Shown in pieces: positions 19,888-30,374 of a stretch of 64,000 nt of DNA (within the stretch, counting starts at the first letter, position 1; each line of letters starts with the position of its first letter). This stretch comes from Hydrogenophaga sp. IBVHS2. GTDB taxonomy: Bacteria; Pseudomonadota; Gammaproteobacteria; Burkholderiales; Burkholderiaceae_C. The stretch is from positions 124,001-188,000 of the forward strand of contig NZ_NFUT01000002.1 in NCBI RefSeq assembly GCF_002127215.1, written 5' to 3'. The notes below the pieces were generated by a model. The model saw only the letters and a list, made by a program, of their open reading frames with translations. It did not search any database and was not told the DNA's origin. A program made the translations under genes and the position numbers.

Positions 19888-21249
19888 ATGCTCGACATCC
19901 CCGTTCCCGACCACCCCGCCACCCTGGCCGACTGGCTTGCCCACGCCGAGCGGCTGCACCCCCAGGCCATCGACATGGGCCTGGAGCGGGTGCAGGCTGT
20001 GGCCCGCCGCATGGACCTGACGCTGCCGTGTCCGGTCATCACCGTGGCCGGCACCAATGGCAAGGGCAGCACCTGCGCCATGCTCGAATCGATCTACGGA
20101 CAGGCCGGCTACCGCACCGGGCTGTACACCTCGCCCCACCTGGTGCACTTTGAAGAGCGCTGCCGCATCGACGGCCGCCCGGTCGACGGTGCCGCTCTGG
20201 TGCCGGCCCTGGCCGAGGTCGAGCAGGCCCGGCGCGGGCAGGGCCCCGACCAGCCCGAGATCAGCCTGACCTACTTCGAGTTCACCACCCTGGCCATCCT
20301 GCGCACCATGGCCCGGGCGGGCATCGATGTGGCCATTCTGGAGGTGGGCCTGGGCGGGCGGCTGGATGCGGTGAACATCATCGACACCGACTGTGCCGTC
20401 ATCACCTGCATCGCCCTGGACCACATGGCCCTGCTGGGCCCGGACCGCGAATCCATCGGCCGCGAGAAGGCCGGCATCATGCGCACCGGCCGTCCGGTGG
20501 TGGTGAGCGACCCCATGCCGCCGCAAAGCGTGCTCGATCGGGCCCTGGAGATCGGGGCCGACCTCTGGCGCGTCGGGCTGGACTTCCACTTCGCCGGCGA
20601 CCAGCAGCAGTGGGGCTGGGCCACCCACCCCAACCGGGGCGGAAGGCGCTATCCCGGCCTGGCCTATCCGGCGCTACGCGGGGCCAACCAGCTGGTCAAT
20701 GCCTCCGGCGTGCTGGCCGCCATCGAGGCCCTGCGCCCGCGCCTGCCGGTCACCGCCCAGGCGGTGCGCACCGGGCTGGCCCTGGTGGAGCTGCCGGGCC
20801 GCTTCCAGATCGTGCCGGGCAACCCGACCCTGGTGCTGGATGTGGCCCACAACCCCCATTCGGTGGCGGCCCTGGCCGAGAACCTGGACGCCATGGGCTT
20901 CTACCCCGGCACCCATGCGGTGTTCGGCGCCATGGCCGACAAGGACCTGACCGCCATGATCGAGCGGGTGGCGCCGCTGGTCGACCACTGGTACGTCACC
21001 GATCTGCCCTTGCCCCGCGCCTTGCCGGCCCGCGAACTCTCCGGCGTGGTGGCATCGGCCATCCAGGGGCGACCCGGTCCCGCCGCCCGGGTGGCGGGCA
21101 CCTTCCCGGACCCCCGCGCCGCCCTGGCCGCTGCCGTCGCTGCGGCAGACCCCGCTGATAGAATCGTGGTCTTTGGTTCCTTCCACACGGTGGGTGGCGT
21201 GCTGCAGGACGGGGTGCCCCGGCTGGCCGCCAAACACCTGAAGGGCTGA
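19888..21249 (+). CDS. folC: Bifunctional dihydrofolate synthase/folylpolyglutamate synthase
   Basis: This 453-residue enzyme adds L-glutamate to dihydropteroate and then to tetrahydrofolate. The ATP loop (TVAGTNGKGSTCAMLESI) is followed by the folate-binding stretch (GLYTSPHLVHFEERCRI). The Mur-ligase-like core has EVGLGGRLDAVNII and the glutamate-binding C-terminal domain has LVLDVAHNPHSVAAL. Length is normal. It heads the run folC-dedD-cvpA-purF-metZ-gltX. That order is shared with most Burkholderiales, where accD is usually just upstream; accD is absent here, replaced by the divergent ArsC-like gene. Confidence 0.95.
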   Translation: MLDIPVPDHPATLADWLAHAERLHPQAIDMGLERVQAVARRMDLTLPCPVITVAGTNGKGSTCAMLESIYGQAGYRTGLYTSPHLVHFEERCRIDGRPVDGAALVPALAEVEQARRGQGPDQPEISLTYFEFTTLAILRTMARAGIDVAILEVGLGGRLDAVNIIDTDCAVITCIALDHMALLGPDRESIGREKAGIMRTGRPVVVSDPMPPQSVLDRALEIGADLWRVGLDFHFAGDQQQWGWATHPNRGGRRYPGLAYPALRGANQLVNASGVLAAIEALRPRLPVTAQAVRTGLALVELPGRFQIVPGNPTLVLDVAHNPHSVAALAENLDAMGFYPGTHAVFGAMADKDLTAMIERVAPLVDHWYVTDLPLPRALPARELSGVVASAIQGRPGPAARVAGTFPDPRAALAAAVAAADPADRIVVFGSFHTVGGVLQDGVPRLAAKHLKG

Positions 21250-21307
21250 TGCCCCGGCCAGCCCCGTGCCACCGCCAGCCGTTGATGGCGAATTGGTATC
21301 CCACCGC

Positions 21308-22057
21308 ATGGTCAACCCCCGCTCCGGCTCCGCAGGCAGTGCCCCCACCCCCACCATCGACGCGGTGCGCCGCCGCGCGCGCCACCGCCTGATCGGCGCC
21401 AGCGTGCTGGTGGCCGTGGGCGTGATCGGTTTCCCGCTCCTGTTCGACACCCAGCCGCGACCGATTCCGGTGGACATCCCCATCGAGATTCCGGCGCGCA
21501 ACACCCCGTCCCCGGCGGCCAAGCCCCCGGCCGCACCCGCCGCTGCCCCGGCCCCGGTGGCCGGTGGCAAGCTGCCCATGATCACCGAGTCCCCCGAGCC
21601 GGCCCCCAAGGCCGAGCTGCCGAAGGCCGAGGCGCCGAAGGCCGAGGCGCCCAAGGCAGAGACCGCCAAGGTCGACGTGGCCAGGACCGAAACCCCCAAG
21701 GCCGAGGCGCCCGCTCCCGCGCCGGCCCCTGCACCGGCCCCCGCCCGCCCGGCGGCCACCGACGGTGCCCGCGCCGAAGCCCTGCTCAAGGGCCAGACCG
21801 ACCCCAAGCCCGCCAGTGCGCCAGCGTCGGCCCGGCTGGTGGTGCAGGTGGGCGCCTACGCCGAAGAGGACCGTGTCCGCGACGTGCGCCAGAAGCTGGA
21901 GAAGGCCGGTCTGAAGACCTATGTGCACACGGCGACCCTGCCCGAGGGCAAGCGCACCCGGGTGCGGGTCGGTCCCTTCGACAACCGGGCCGATGCCGAC
22001 AAGGCGGCCGCGCGCATCAAGGCACTCGGCCTGCCGGCTGCCGTGCTCACCCTCTGA
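21308..22057 (+). CDS. dedD: SPOR-domain cell-division protein, DedD-like
   Basis: This 249-residue protein has one N-terminal transmembrane helix (HRLIGASVLVAVGVIGFPLLF). A long periplasmic linker rich in Pro, Ala, Lys and Glu follows, with repeated KAEAPK-type units at about 100-140. A C-terminal SPOR domain (RLVVQVGAYAEEDRVRDV ... TRVRVGPFDNRADADKA) completes it. SPOR domains bind denuded septal peptidoglycan, so it should localise to the division site. I placed the start at MVNPRSG (21308); an upstream in-frame ATG at 21266 would add 14 residues. It sits between folC and cvpA, as in E. coli. Confidence 0.92.
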   Translation: MVNPRSGSAGSAPTPTIDAVRRRARHRLIGASVLVAVGVIGFPLLFDTQPRPIPVDIPIEIPARNTPSPAAKPPAAPAAAPAPVAGGKLPMITESPEPAPKAELPKAEAPKAEAPKAETAKVDVARTETPKAEAPAPAPAPAPAPARPAATDGARAEALLKGQTDPKPASAPASARLVVQVGAYAEEDRVRDVRQKLEKAGLKTYVHTATLPEGKRTRVRVGPFDNRADADKAAARIKALGLPAAVLTL

Positions 22058-22064
22058 GATCGCC

Positions 22065-22550
22065 ATGGTCGCCCTCGACATCGTCATGCTGCTGATCCTG
22101 CTGCTGTCGGTCCTGATCGGGCTGTGGCGCGGGCTGATGTACGAGGTGATCGTGGTGGCAGGCTGGGTGGCCGCCTTCGTGCTGTCGCCCATCTACGCGG
22201 CCGACGTGGCGGCCTGGCTGCCCGCCGACAGCCTCTCCGAGCATCTGCGCCTGGCCATCGGCTTCGTGCTGGTGTTCATCGCGGTGGTCTTCGCCGGTGG
22301 CCTGGTGGCCTGGCTGGTGCAGAAGGCCGTCACCAGCGTCGGGCTGCGACCGGTTGACCGCATCCTGGGCGGCGGCTTCGGCCTGGCCCGGGGCGCCGTG
22401 CTGCTGCTGGCGCTGGCGCTGGTGGTGAACATGCTGGGACAGCACGACGCCGGCTGGTGGACCGAGTCGCAAGGCGGCCGCCTGCTGTCGGCCACCCTGC
22501 ACGAATTGCGCCCGCTGCTGCCACAGACCGTGGCGGCCTACATACCGTAA
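22065..22550 (+). CDS. cvpA: CvpA family membrane protein
   Basis: This 161-residue inner-membrane protein belongs to the CvpA family. Four transmembrane helices are visible: IVMLLILLLSVLIGL, VIVVAGWVAAFVL, LAIGFVLVFIAVVFAGGLVA and GAVLLLALALVVNML. The family's GLWRGLMYEV turn and DRILGGGFGLARG segment are present. CvpA homologues support colicin V export and envelope stress tolerance; their molecular function is unsettled. It starts 8 bp after dedD and precedes purF, the order also seen in E. coli. The upstream open frame is a shadow of dedD. Confidence 0.93.
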   Translation: MVALDIVMLLILLLSVLIGLWRGLMYEVIVVAGWVAAFVLSPIYAADVAAWLPADSLSEHLRLAIGFVLVFIAVVFAGGLVAWLVQKAVTSVGLRPVDRILGGGFGLARGAVLLLALALVVNMLGQHDAGWWTESQGGRLLSATLHELRPLLPQTVAAYIP

Positions 22551-22572
22551 AGATTTTTCGAAGGATCCCGTC

Positions 22573-24074
<1,502 letters not shown>

Positions 24075-24075
<1 letters not shown>

Positions 24076-25286
24076 TGACCGGAAAGCCCTTGCCCGAAGG
24101 TCTGCACCGCGACACGCTGGCGGTGCGCGCAGCGGTCGACAAGAGCCAGTACGGCGAGAACGCCGAGGCCCTGTTCCTCACCAGCAGCTTCACGCAGCCC
24201 GACAGCGAGACCGCCGCCCGCCGCTTTGCCGGCGAGGAAGACGGCTACATCTATTCGCGCTTCTCCAACCCCACGGTGGCCAGCATGGAGCAGCGGCTGG
24301 CCGCGCTCGAAGGCATGGAAGCCTGCGTGGGCACCGCCAGCGGCATGGGCGCCATCCTGCTGCTGTGCATGGGCCTGCTCAAGGCCGGTGACCATGTGGT
24401 GTGCTCGCGCTCGGTGTTCGGATCGACCATCAAGCTGCTGGGCACCGAGTTCGCCCGCTTCGGCGTGGAGACCAGCTTCGTCTCGCAGACCGACGTGGCC
24501 GAGTGGAAGGCCGCCGTGCGTCCCACCACGAAGCTCTTCTTTGCCGAGACACCCACCAACCCGCTGACCGACGTGTGCGACATCCGCGCACTGGCCGACA
24601 TCGCCCACAACGCCGGTGCGCTGCTGGCGGTGGACAACTGCTTCTGTTCGCCGGCGCTGCAGCAGCCGGCCACGCTGGGTGCCGACATCGTCATCCATTC
24701 GGGCACCAAGTACCTTGACGGCCAGGGCCGCGTGGTGGCCGGAGCCCTGTGCGCCAGCGAGGCCCTGGTGCGCAAGACCTTCATCCCGGTCATGCGCAGT
24801 GCCGGCATCAGCCTCTCCCCCTTCAACGCCTGGGTGGTGCTCAAGGGCATGGAGACGCTGGGCATCCGCATGGAAGCGCAGTCGCGCCGCGCACTTGAAC
24901 TGGCGCAGTGGCTGGAAGCCCATCCCAAGGTCGAGCGGGTGTATTACCCGGGCCTCAGGAGCCATCCGCAGCACGAGCTGGCCATGGCCCAGCAGTCGGG
25001 CATGGGCGGTGCAGTGCTGTCCTTCGACGTGAAGGCACCCGATGCGGCCGAGGCCCGCCGCCGTGCCTTCCATGTGATCGACACCACGCAGCTCATGTCG
25101 GTCACCGCCAACCTGGGCGACGTGAAGACCATCATCACCCACCCCGGCACCACCTCGCACGGTCGCCTGACCGAAGACCAGCGCCAGGCCGCCGGCATCC
25201 GGCAGAACCTGGTGCGCGTGGCCGTGGGCCTGGAACACCTCGACGATCTCAAGGCCGACCTCTCGCGTGGTCTGGACACCCTGTGA
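24075..25286 (+). CDS. metZ: O-succinylhomoserine sulfhydrylase
   Basis: This 403-residue PLP enzyme makes homocysteine directly from O-succinylhomoserine and sulfide in methionine synthesis. It belongs to the Cys/Met metabolism family: [20 protein letters not shown], then [12 protein letters not shown] with the PLP lysine, then [20 protein letters not shown] near the end. The substitution pattern around [11 protein letters not shown] is the MetZ form rather than cystathionine gamma-synthase. The ATG overlaps the purF stop and its own stop overlaps the gltX start, so the three genes should be translated together. Confidence 0.93.
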
Positions 25287-26674
25287 ACCCTGTGAAAGTA
25301 CGCACCCGTTTCGCGCCGTCCCCGACCGGCTTCATCCACCTCGGCAACATCCGCTCGGCCCTGTACCCGTGGGCCTTTGCGCGCTCGCAGCAGGGCGACT
25401 TCATCCTGCGCATCGAGGACACCGACCTGGAGCGCTCCTCGCAGGCCGCCGTGGACGTGATCATCGAAGGCATGAAGTGGCTGGGCCTGAACCACGACGA
25501 AGGCCCCTTCTTCCAGATGCAGCGCATGGACCGCTACAAGGCGGTGCTGGAGCAGCTCAAGGCGGCCGGCCATGTGTATCCCTGCTACATGAGCGTGGCC
25601 GAACTCGACGCCCTGCGCGAGCGCCAGATGGCCGCCAAGGAGAAGCCGCGTTACGACGGCACCTGGCGCCCCGAGCCGGGCAAGACCCTGCCGCCGGTGC
25701 CCGAGGGCGTGCAGCCGGTGCTGCGTTTCCGCACCCCGGCCGGTGGCAGCGTGGTGTGGGACGACAAGGTCAAGGGCCGCATCGAGATCAGCAACAACGA
25801 GCTCGACGATCTGGTCATCGCGCGTCCGGACGGCACGCCCACCTACAACTTCTGCGTCGTGGTCGACGACATCGACATGGGCATCACCCATGTGATCCGC
25901 GGCGACGACCATGTGAACAACACCCCGCGCCAGATCCACATCTTCCGGGCCCTGGGCCACGAGCCGCCGGTGTATGCCCACCTGCCCACCGTGCTGAACG
26001 AGCAGGGCGAGAAGATGAGCAAGCGCAACGGCGCCAAGCCGGTGACGCAGTACCGCGACGAAGGCTATCTGCCCGATGCGATGGTGAACTACCTGGCCCG
26101 CCTGGGCTGGAGCCACGGCGACGACGAAATCTTCAGCCGCCAGCAGTTCCTGCAGTGGTTCGATCTGGACCACCTGGGTCGCAGCGCCGCGCAGTTCGAC
26201 GAGGCCAAGCTGCGCTGGGTCAATGCCCAGCACCTCAAGGCCATGGACGATGCCGAGCTGGCGCCGCTGGTGGCCGAGCAGCTGCAGCGCCTGGGTCTGA
26301 AGGCCGACGATCGCCTGCCCGCCATCTGCGGTCTGTTCAAGGACCGTTGCGACACCACCGTGGCGCTGGCCGGTTGGGCCCGGGCCTTCTATGCGGACGT
26401 GCAGCCGGATGCGGCCGAGCTTGCCCAGCACGTCACCGATGCCGTCCGGCCTGCGGTGCGGTCGCTGGCGCAGCAACTGGAAGCCTGCCCCTGGGACAAG
26501 GCGGCCATCGCTGCGGTCATCAAGTCGGTGCTGGCCGAGCACGGCCTGAAGATGCCGCAGCTCGCCATGCCGGTGCGCGTGCTGGTCATGGGCACGGCCC
26601 AGACGCCGTCGCTGGACGCGGTGCTGGCACTGCACGACAAAAAAGTTGTGGTGAGGCGTTTGCAGAACGCCTGA
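25283..26674 (+). CDS. gltX: Glutamyl-tRNA synthetase
   Basis: This 463-residue class I synthetase charges tRNA-Glu. The HIGH-type motif is [18 protein letters not shown] and the KMSKS-type motif is [12 protein letters not shown]. The conserved insert with [15 protein letters not shown] is in place; the C-terminal anticodon-binding domain starts near 330. Start choice: a GTG at 25283, sharing GTGA with the metZ stop, gives [16 protein letters not shown]; a second GTG at 25292 is possible. Length matches bacterial GltX (465-470). A tRNA-Glu gene lies 265 bp downstream. Confidence 0.96.
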   Translation: MNPVKVRTRFAPSPTGFIHLGNIRSALYPWAFARSQQGDFILRIEDTDLERSSQAAVDVIIEGMKWLGLNHDEGPFFQMQRMDRYKAVLEQLKAAGHVYPCYMSVAELDALRERQMAAKEKPRYDGTWRPEPGKTLPPVPEGVQPVLRFRTPAGGSVVWDDKVKGRIEISNNELDDLVIARPDGTPTYNFCVVVDDIDMGITHVIRGDDHVNNTPRQIHIFRALGHEPPVYAHLPTVLNEQGEKMSKRNGAKPVTQYRDEGYLPDAMVNYLARLGWSHGDDEIFSRQQFLQWFDLDHLGRSAAQFDEAKLRWVNAQHLKAMDDAELAPLVAEQLQRLGLKADDRLPAICGLFKDRCDTTVALAGWARAFYADVQPDAAELAQHVTDAVRPAVRSLAQQLEACPWDKAAIAAVIKSVLAEHGLKMPQLAMPVRVLVMGTAQTPSLDAVLALHDKKVVVRRLQNA

Positions 26675-26689
26675 AAAGTGGTCTATAAT
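26654..26689 (+). promoter_or_regulatory. Hairpin and promoter of the tRNA-Ala-Glu-Asp operon
   Basis: A perfect stem AGGCGTT/AACGCCT with a TGCAG loop spans 26654-26672, overlapping the last gltX codons. The promoter -35 TTGCAG (26660-26665) and -10 TATAAT (26684-26689) are 18 bp apart. It lies about 90 bp upstream of tRNA-Ala and is the likely start of the tRNA transcript. Confidence 0.65.
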
Positions 26690-26781
26690 TTGAGGCTTGC
26701 TGATGCACACGACGCAACGCAGACAGACAGACTTCAAAAGCTGTTCGATGCCGAGCCAAGTGGGTTGAAAGCAAACCCTGT

Positions 26782-26857
<76 letters not shown>

Positions 26858-26939
26858 ACAATTCGGAGTCGCGCAGTGCGGCAGGGTCAGAGATTCGATC
26901 TTGAACACTGCTACAATGCGAGATTCCAGTCCAGGTTAT

Positions 26940-27015
26940 GACCCTATCGTCTAGAGGCCTAGGACATCACCCTTTCACGGTGAGTACCGGGGTTCGAATC
27001 CCCGTAGGGTCGCCA
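26940..27015 (+). tRNA. tRNA-Glu (anticodon TTC)
   Basis: This 76-nt cloverleaf pairs GACCCTA with TAGGGTC. It has the anticodon loop CTTTCAC (anticodon TTC), the T loop TTCGAAT and an encoded CCA end. It reads GAA and GAG. It lies 82 bp after tRNA-Ala, in the same operon as its own synthetase's downstream region. Confidence 0.97.
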
Positions 27016-27082
27016 AACATGCCGCAAGGCACGTAGGCACAAGTGGTGGCACTTGGTTCGCAAGAACGAACGCCAACTGCCA

Positions 27083-27159
27083 GGAGTGGTAGTTCAGTTG
27101 GTTAGAATACCGGCCTGTCACGCCGGGGGTCGCGGGTTCGAGCCCCGTCCACTCCGCCA
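27083..27159 (+). tRNA. tRNA-Asp (anticodon GTC)
   Basis: This 77-nt cloverleaf has an acceptor stem GGAGTGG/CCACTCC and an anticodon arm CCGGC-CTGTCAC-GCCGG with anticodon GTC. The T loop is TTCGAGC and CCA is encoded. It reads GAC and GAU. It is the last tRNA of the cluster. Confidence 0.97.
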
Positions 27160-27166
27160 AACAAAT

Positions 27167-27208
27167 CAACGGGTTGCACGAGAAATCGCGCAACCCGTTG
27201 TGCTTTCT
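27167..27208 (+). terminator. Terminator of the tRNA operon
   Basis: An 11-bp perfect stem CAACGGGTTGC/GCAACCCGTTG lies 8 bp after tRNA-Asp, followed by a weakly T-rich TGCTTTCTGG. The stem is strong but the T tract is poor, so termination may be partly factor-dependent. Confidence 0.65.
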
Positions 27209-27234
27209 GGAACCGAATTCCCGATCTCCGGGGT

Positions 27235-28140
27235 TCAGGCCACCCGCCGCTCCAGCCATCCCACCCGCACCAGCCCGGTGGACAAGGCGGTGCCGCACAC
27301 GATCACCAGCCCGCAGCCCACCATCCAGGCGGTGACGCGTTCGTTTAGGAACACGGCGCCGTAGGACATGGCGAACACCGGCACCAGGAAGGTGACGGTG
27401 AGTGCCTTGCTGGGGCCGGCCTTCTCGATGATGCGGAAGAAGATCACATACGCAATGGCGGTGCACAGCAGCGCCACGGCGACCACCGCCCACCAGGCGG
27501 TGGCGCTGGCCGGCTGGCTGGGCCAGAACACCGCCGTGGGGATGGCCAGGGCCAGTGCGGCACCGATCTGGCTGCCGCTGGCCGTGGCCAGCGGGTGCAG
27601 ACCGCCGAGGTGCTTTTTGGTGAAGCTCGCCGCCAGGCCATAGCAGACGGTGGCCAGCAGGCAGGCACCCATGGCCAGCAGCGCCAGCGGGCTGGACGAC
27701 GCGGCCAGGCCGCTGAGCCCCGATTTGCCGATGACCAGCAGGCACACGCCGGCAAAGCCGATGCCCAGACCCAGCATGCGCGAAGGGCCAGGGCGTTCAC
27801 GCAGCCAGATCCAGGCGACGAGCGCCCCGGTCAGGGGAACGGTCGCGTTCAGGATGGAGGTCAGCCCGGTGGGGATGTGCAGCACCGCAAACGCGAACAG
27901 CATGAACGGAATGCCCGAGTTCAGCAGGCCCACGAACAGGATGGGGCCCAGGCGGCGGCGGAAATCGGCCCACACCCCGGACACCAGAAACACCGGCAGC
28001 ATGAACAGCGCCGCCAGCCCGACCCGCAGGCCGGCGGTGGCGACGATGCCGAAGTCGGCGACGCCCAGGCGCATGAACAGGAACGACGAGCCCCACAGGG
28101 CTGCAAGGGCGACGAACTCAAGGATCAGGATGGGGGGCAT
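27235..28140 (-). CDS. EamA/DMT-superfamily membrane transporter
   Basis: This 301-residue inner-membrane protein has about ten hydrophobic helices arranged as two EamA repeats, each ending in a conserved helix (TSILNATVPLTGALVAWIWL and LVPVFAMSYGAVFLNERVT). The opening FVALAALWGSSFLFMRLG is typical of RhaT/EamA exporters. Members export amino acids, nucleosides or drugs; the substrate is not predictable. It stands on the left side of a convergent spacer with the tRNA operon. A second, only distantly similar EamA gene lies at 51047-51928. Confidence 0.9.
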   Translation of the reverse strand: MPPILILEFVALAALWGSSFLFMRLGVADFGIVATAGLRVGLAALFMLPVFLVSGVWADFRRRLGPILFVGLLNSGIPFMLFAFAVLHIPTGLTSILNATVPLTGALVAWIWLRERPGPSRMLGLGIGFAGVCLLVIGKSGLSGLAASSSPLALLAMGACLLATVCYGLAASFTKKHLGGLHPLATASGSQIGAALALAIPTAVFWPSQPASATAWWAVVAVALLCTAIAYVIFFRIIEKAGPSKALTVTFLVPVFAMSYGAVFLNERVTAWMVGCGLVIVCGTALSTGLVRVGWLERRVA

Positions 28141-28164
28141 GGGGCGGGTTGCGCGGGCAGGCGT

Positions 28165-28692
28165 TCAGATCAGCCGGGGTTCGCCGGACTCGAGCGCCAG
28201 CAGGGCCACCTTGCGGTGCAGCCCGCCAGAATAACCGGTCAGTGATCCGTTGGCGCCCATCACGCGGTGGCAGGGCACGATGACGCTGACCGGATTGGCG
28301 CCGACCGCAGCACCCACCGCCCGCACCGCAGAGGGTCGGCCGATGGCGCGCGCCACCTCGCCGTAGCTCACCGTGCGGCCCGGTTCGATCAGGCACAGGG
28401 CCTGCCAGACGGCTTGCTGGAATCCGGTACCGGCCGACAGGTCCAGCGGCAGGTCGAAGCCTGCGGTGTCACCGGCAAAGTAGCGCTCCAGGACCTGCGC
28501 CGTTCGTTGCAGCAGCGGATGCGTGGCATCGCGGGTCCAGCGGGCCACCGCGTCGGGGGCCGGCGTGTCGCGCTGGCCTTCGTGGAACCAGGCGCCGGCC
28601 AGGCCGGTCCCGGTGGCGGCCAGCAGGAGTCTGCCCAGCGGGGTGTCGACATCGGTGCAGACCATGGGGGCTCGGGGTGCAGGGGTTTTCAT
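28165..28692 (-). CDS. ogt: Methylated-DNA-[protein]-cysteine S-methyltransferase
   Basis: This 175-residue suicide enzyme repairs O6-methylguanine by accepting the methyl group on a cysteine. The active site VSVIVPCHRVMGANGSLTGY is complete, with the helix-turn-helix and arginine finger just before it (VSYGEVARAIGRPSAVRAV). Length matches Ogt (about 171). The ATG at 28690-28692 overlaps the stop of the Ada-AlkA gene by four bases, so the two are translated from one message. The function fits the partner: both repair alkylation damage. Confidence 0.95.
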   Translation of the reverse strand: MKTPAPRAPMVCTDVDTPLGRLLLAATGTGLAGAWFHEGQRDTPAPDAVARWTRDATHPLLQRTAQVLERYFAGDTAGFDLPLDLSAGTGFQQAVWQALCLIEPGRTVSYGEVARAIGRPSAVRAVGAAVGANPVSVIVPCHRVMGANGSLTGYSGGLHRKVALLALESGEPRLI

Positions 28693-30248
28693 GAGGCGTT
28701 GGAGGCAGGTGAATGGTCGGCCCACAGCCGGATGACGGCGTAGCTGCGCCAGGGTTGCCAGGCTGCTGCGACGGCATCGGCGTGCCGCTGGCGTTCGCGC
28801 GGGGACAGCCCCGGCGACCGGGGTGCCAGGGCCTCGAGCAGCACCACGTCGCCCGGCGGCCAGGCGTCCGGCCAGCGCAGGGCGCGCATGGCGATGTAGT
28901 GGGCGGTCCACGGCCCGATGCCCGGCAGCGCCTGCAAGGCAGCGATGGTGGTGTCCACCCGGGCGTGCGGGCTCAGATCCAGACCGCCGTGCTCCACCGC
29001 CTCGGCCAGGGCCACGATGGCCCGCTGGCGCTGCCGCACCACACCGAGCTGGCCTAGCCGCTCGGCCGCATCCGGCGCCAGGAACCGGGCGGCCGGCGGG
29101 AACAGGCGTTCCAGCCCGGGCAGGGCAGGGGGTGTGTCCGGGCAGGGGTCGCCAAACGCCTGCACCACGCGGCCGGCCAGCGTGCGCGCCGCCGCCACCG
29201 TGACCTGCTGGCCCAGGATGGCCCGCAACGCCAGCTCGAAGCCGTTCACCGTGCCGGGCACCCGCAGGCCGGCCGCGCCGGGCAGGGTGGGTTCCAGCGC
29301 GGTGGCCATGGCGACGGGGTCGGCATCCAGATCGAGCAGGGCGCGCAGTCGCACCATGACCACCGGCAGCACCGCCAGCAGGCCGTCGCTCACCATCAAT
29401 CCGACCCGTTCACGTTGCGGCTCGAACTGCAGCGCACACCAGCCGGCATGGGTCCGCCCGGCCACGGTCAGTCGCAGCGTGCGGGCATAGCGCAGGCCGG
29501 TCCGGTCCACCGTTTCAACGCCGGGCAGGGCGCGGGCCGCCAGGAAGCCCAGTAGGCCGTCCAGATCGAGTGGTCCCTGCCAGCCCAGCCACACCAGACC
29601 CGGCTGGCGGGTGCGGGCCCGGCTGGCACGGATCTGCAGCGGTGGCAGGCCGTAGTGCTGGCGCATGGCCGCATGAAAGCGCCGCTGGCTGCCGAAACCC
29701 GCAGCCAGCGCCACCTCGGCCACCGGCAGATCGGTGTCGGTGAGCAGCTGCTTGGCGCTCAGCAGGCGCCGGGTCTGCAGCACCTGCAACGGCGACACGC
29801 CCAGGTGCTGCGCGAACACCCGGCGCAGATGGCGGTCGGTCACACCCAGGTGGCCGGCCAGCCGGGCCAGCGTGGGGCCGTCGCCGGCCAGGTGCTGCTG
29901 CGGATCGTTCAGCCAGCGCAGGGCGTGCTGCAACAGGATGTCACCGGCATCCAGCGTGGACCACGGACGCTCGGCCGGTGCCAGTTCGGGCCGGCAGCGC
30001 AGGCAGGGCCGGAAGCCGGCCTGTTCGGCCTGTGCGGCATGGTCGAAGAACCGGCAGTGTTCCCGCCGCGGCGTTCGTACCGCGCACACCGGCCGGCAGT
30101 AGATGCCGGTGCTGGTCACCCCCGCAAAGAAGCGGCCGTCGAACCGGCGGTCACGCGAGCACAGGGCGCGGTAGCGGGCATCGTCCGCGCAGGCCGGGCC
30201 ATGGCCCTCGGTGAGGGCTTGTGCATCGGTGATCCGGGTCGTGGACAT
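28689..30248 (-). CDS. alkA: Ada-AlkA fusion: methyl sensor/AraC regulator joined to 3-methyladenine DNA glycosylase II
   Basis: This 519-residue protein has three parts. Residues about 20-95 are the Ada zinc domain with its four cysteines (YCRPVC and FRPCLRCRPE), which takes methyl groups from phosphotriesters. Residues about 105-205 are an AraC-type HTH (GVTDRHLRRVF, AAGFGSQRRFHAAM). The rest is AlkA: the N-terminal fold, QQVTVAAARTLAGR, then the helix-hairpin-helix LQALPGIGPWTAHYIAM. The acid is probably the Asp in PPGDVVLLEAL. It can sense alkylation, activate genes and excise bases, and should regulate its own operon with ogt. Confidence 0.93.
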   Translation of the reverse strand: MSTTRITDAQALTEGHGPACADDARYRALCSRDRRFDGRFFAGVTSTGIYCRPVCAVRTPRREHCRFFDHAAQAEQAGFRPCLRCRPELAPAERPWSTLDAGDILLQHALRWLNDPQQHLAGDGPTLARLAGHLGVTDRHLRRVFAQHLGVSPLQVLQTRRLLSAKQLLTDTDLPVAEVALAAGFGSQRRFHAAMRQHYGLPPLQIRASRARTRQPGLVWLGWQGPLDLDGLLGFLAARALPGVETVDRTGLRYARTLRLTVAGRTHAGWCALQFEPQRERVGLMVSDGLLAVLPVVMVRLRALLDLDADPVAMATALEPTLPGAAGLRVPGTVNGFELALRAILGQQVTVAAARTLAGRVVQAFGDPCPDTPPALPGLERLFPPAARFLAPDAAERLGQLGVVRQRQRAIVALAEAVEHGGLDLSPHARVDTTIAALQALPGIGPWTAHYIAMRALRWPDAWPPGDVVLLEALAPRSPGLSPRERQRHADAVAAAWQPWRSYAVIRLWADHSPASNAS

Positions 30249-30374
30249 GCCGCGATGGTAGGGCCGGAATGCCGTGCGGCATGGCCGTTTCCGGACCTGT
30301 GTTTACCGCCGGTTCACAGGACGGGCCCGGGCCGATTCCTACAATCCTCGGTTTGATTCCACAGGGAGCATTGC
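30249..30374. promoter_or_regulatory. Divergent promoter region between ada-alkA/ogt and phosphohexomutase
   Basis: The 126-bp spacer contains an inverted repeat ATGCCG-TG-CGGCAT (30269-30282) close to the ada-alkA start, a plausible operator. Toward the right, TACAAT (30340-30345) resembles a -10 element for the mutase, which has a GGGAG ribosome site. No Ada box of the E. coli type is recognisable by eye. Confidence 0.4.
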
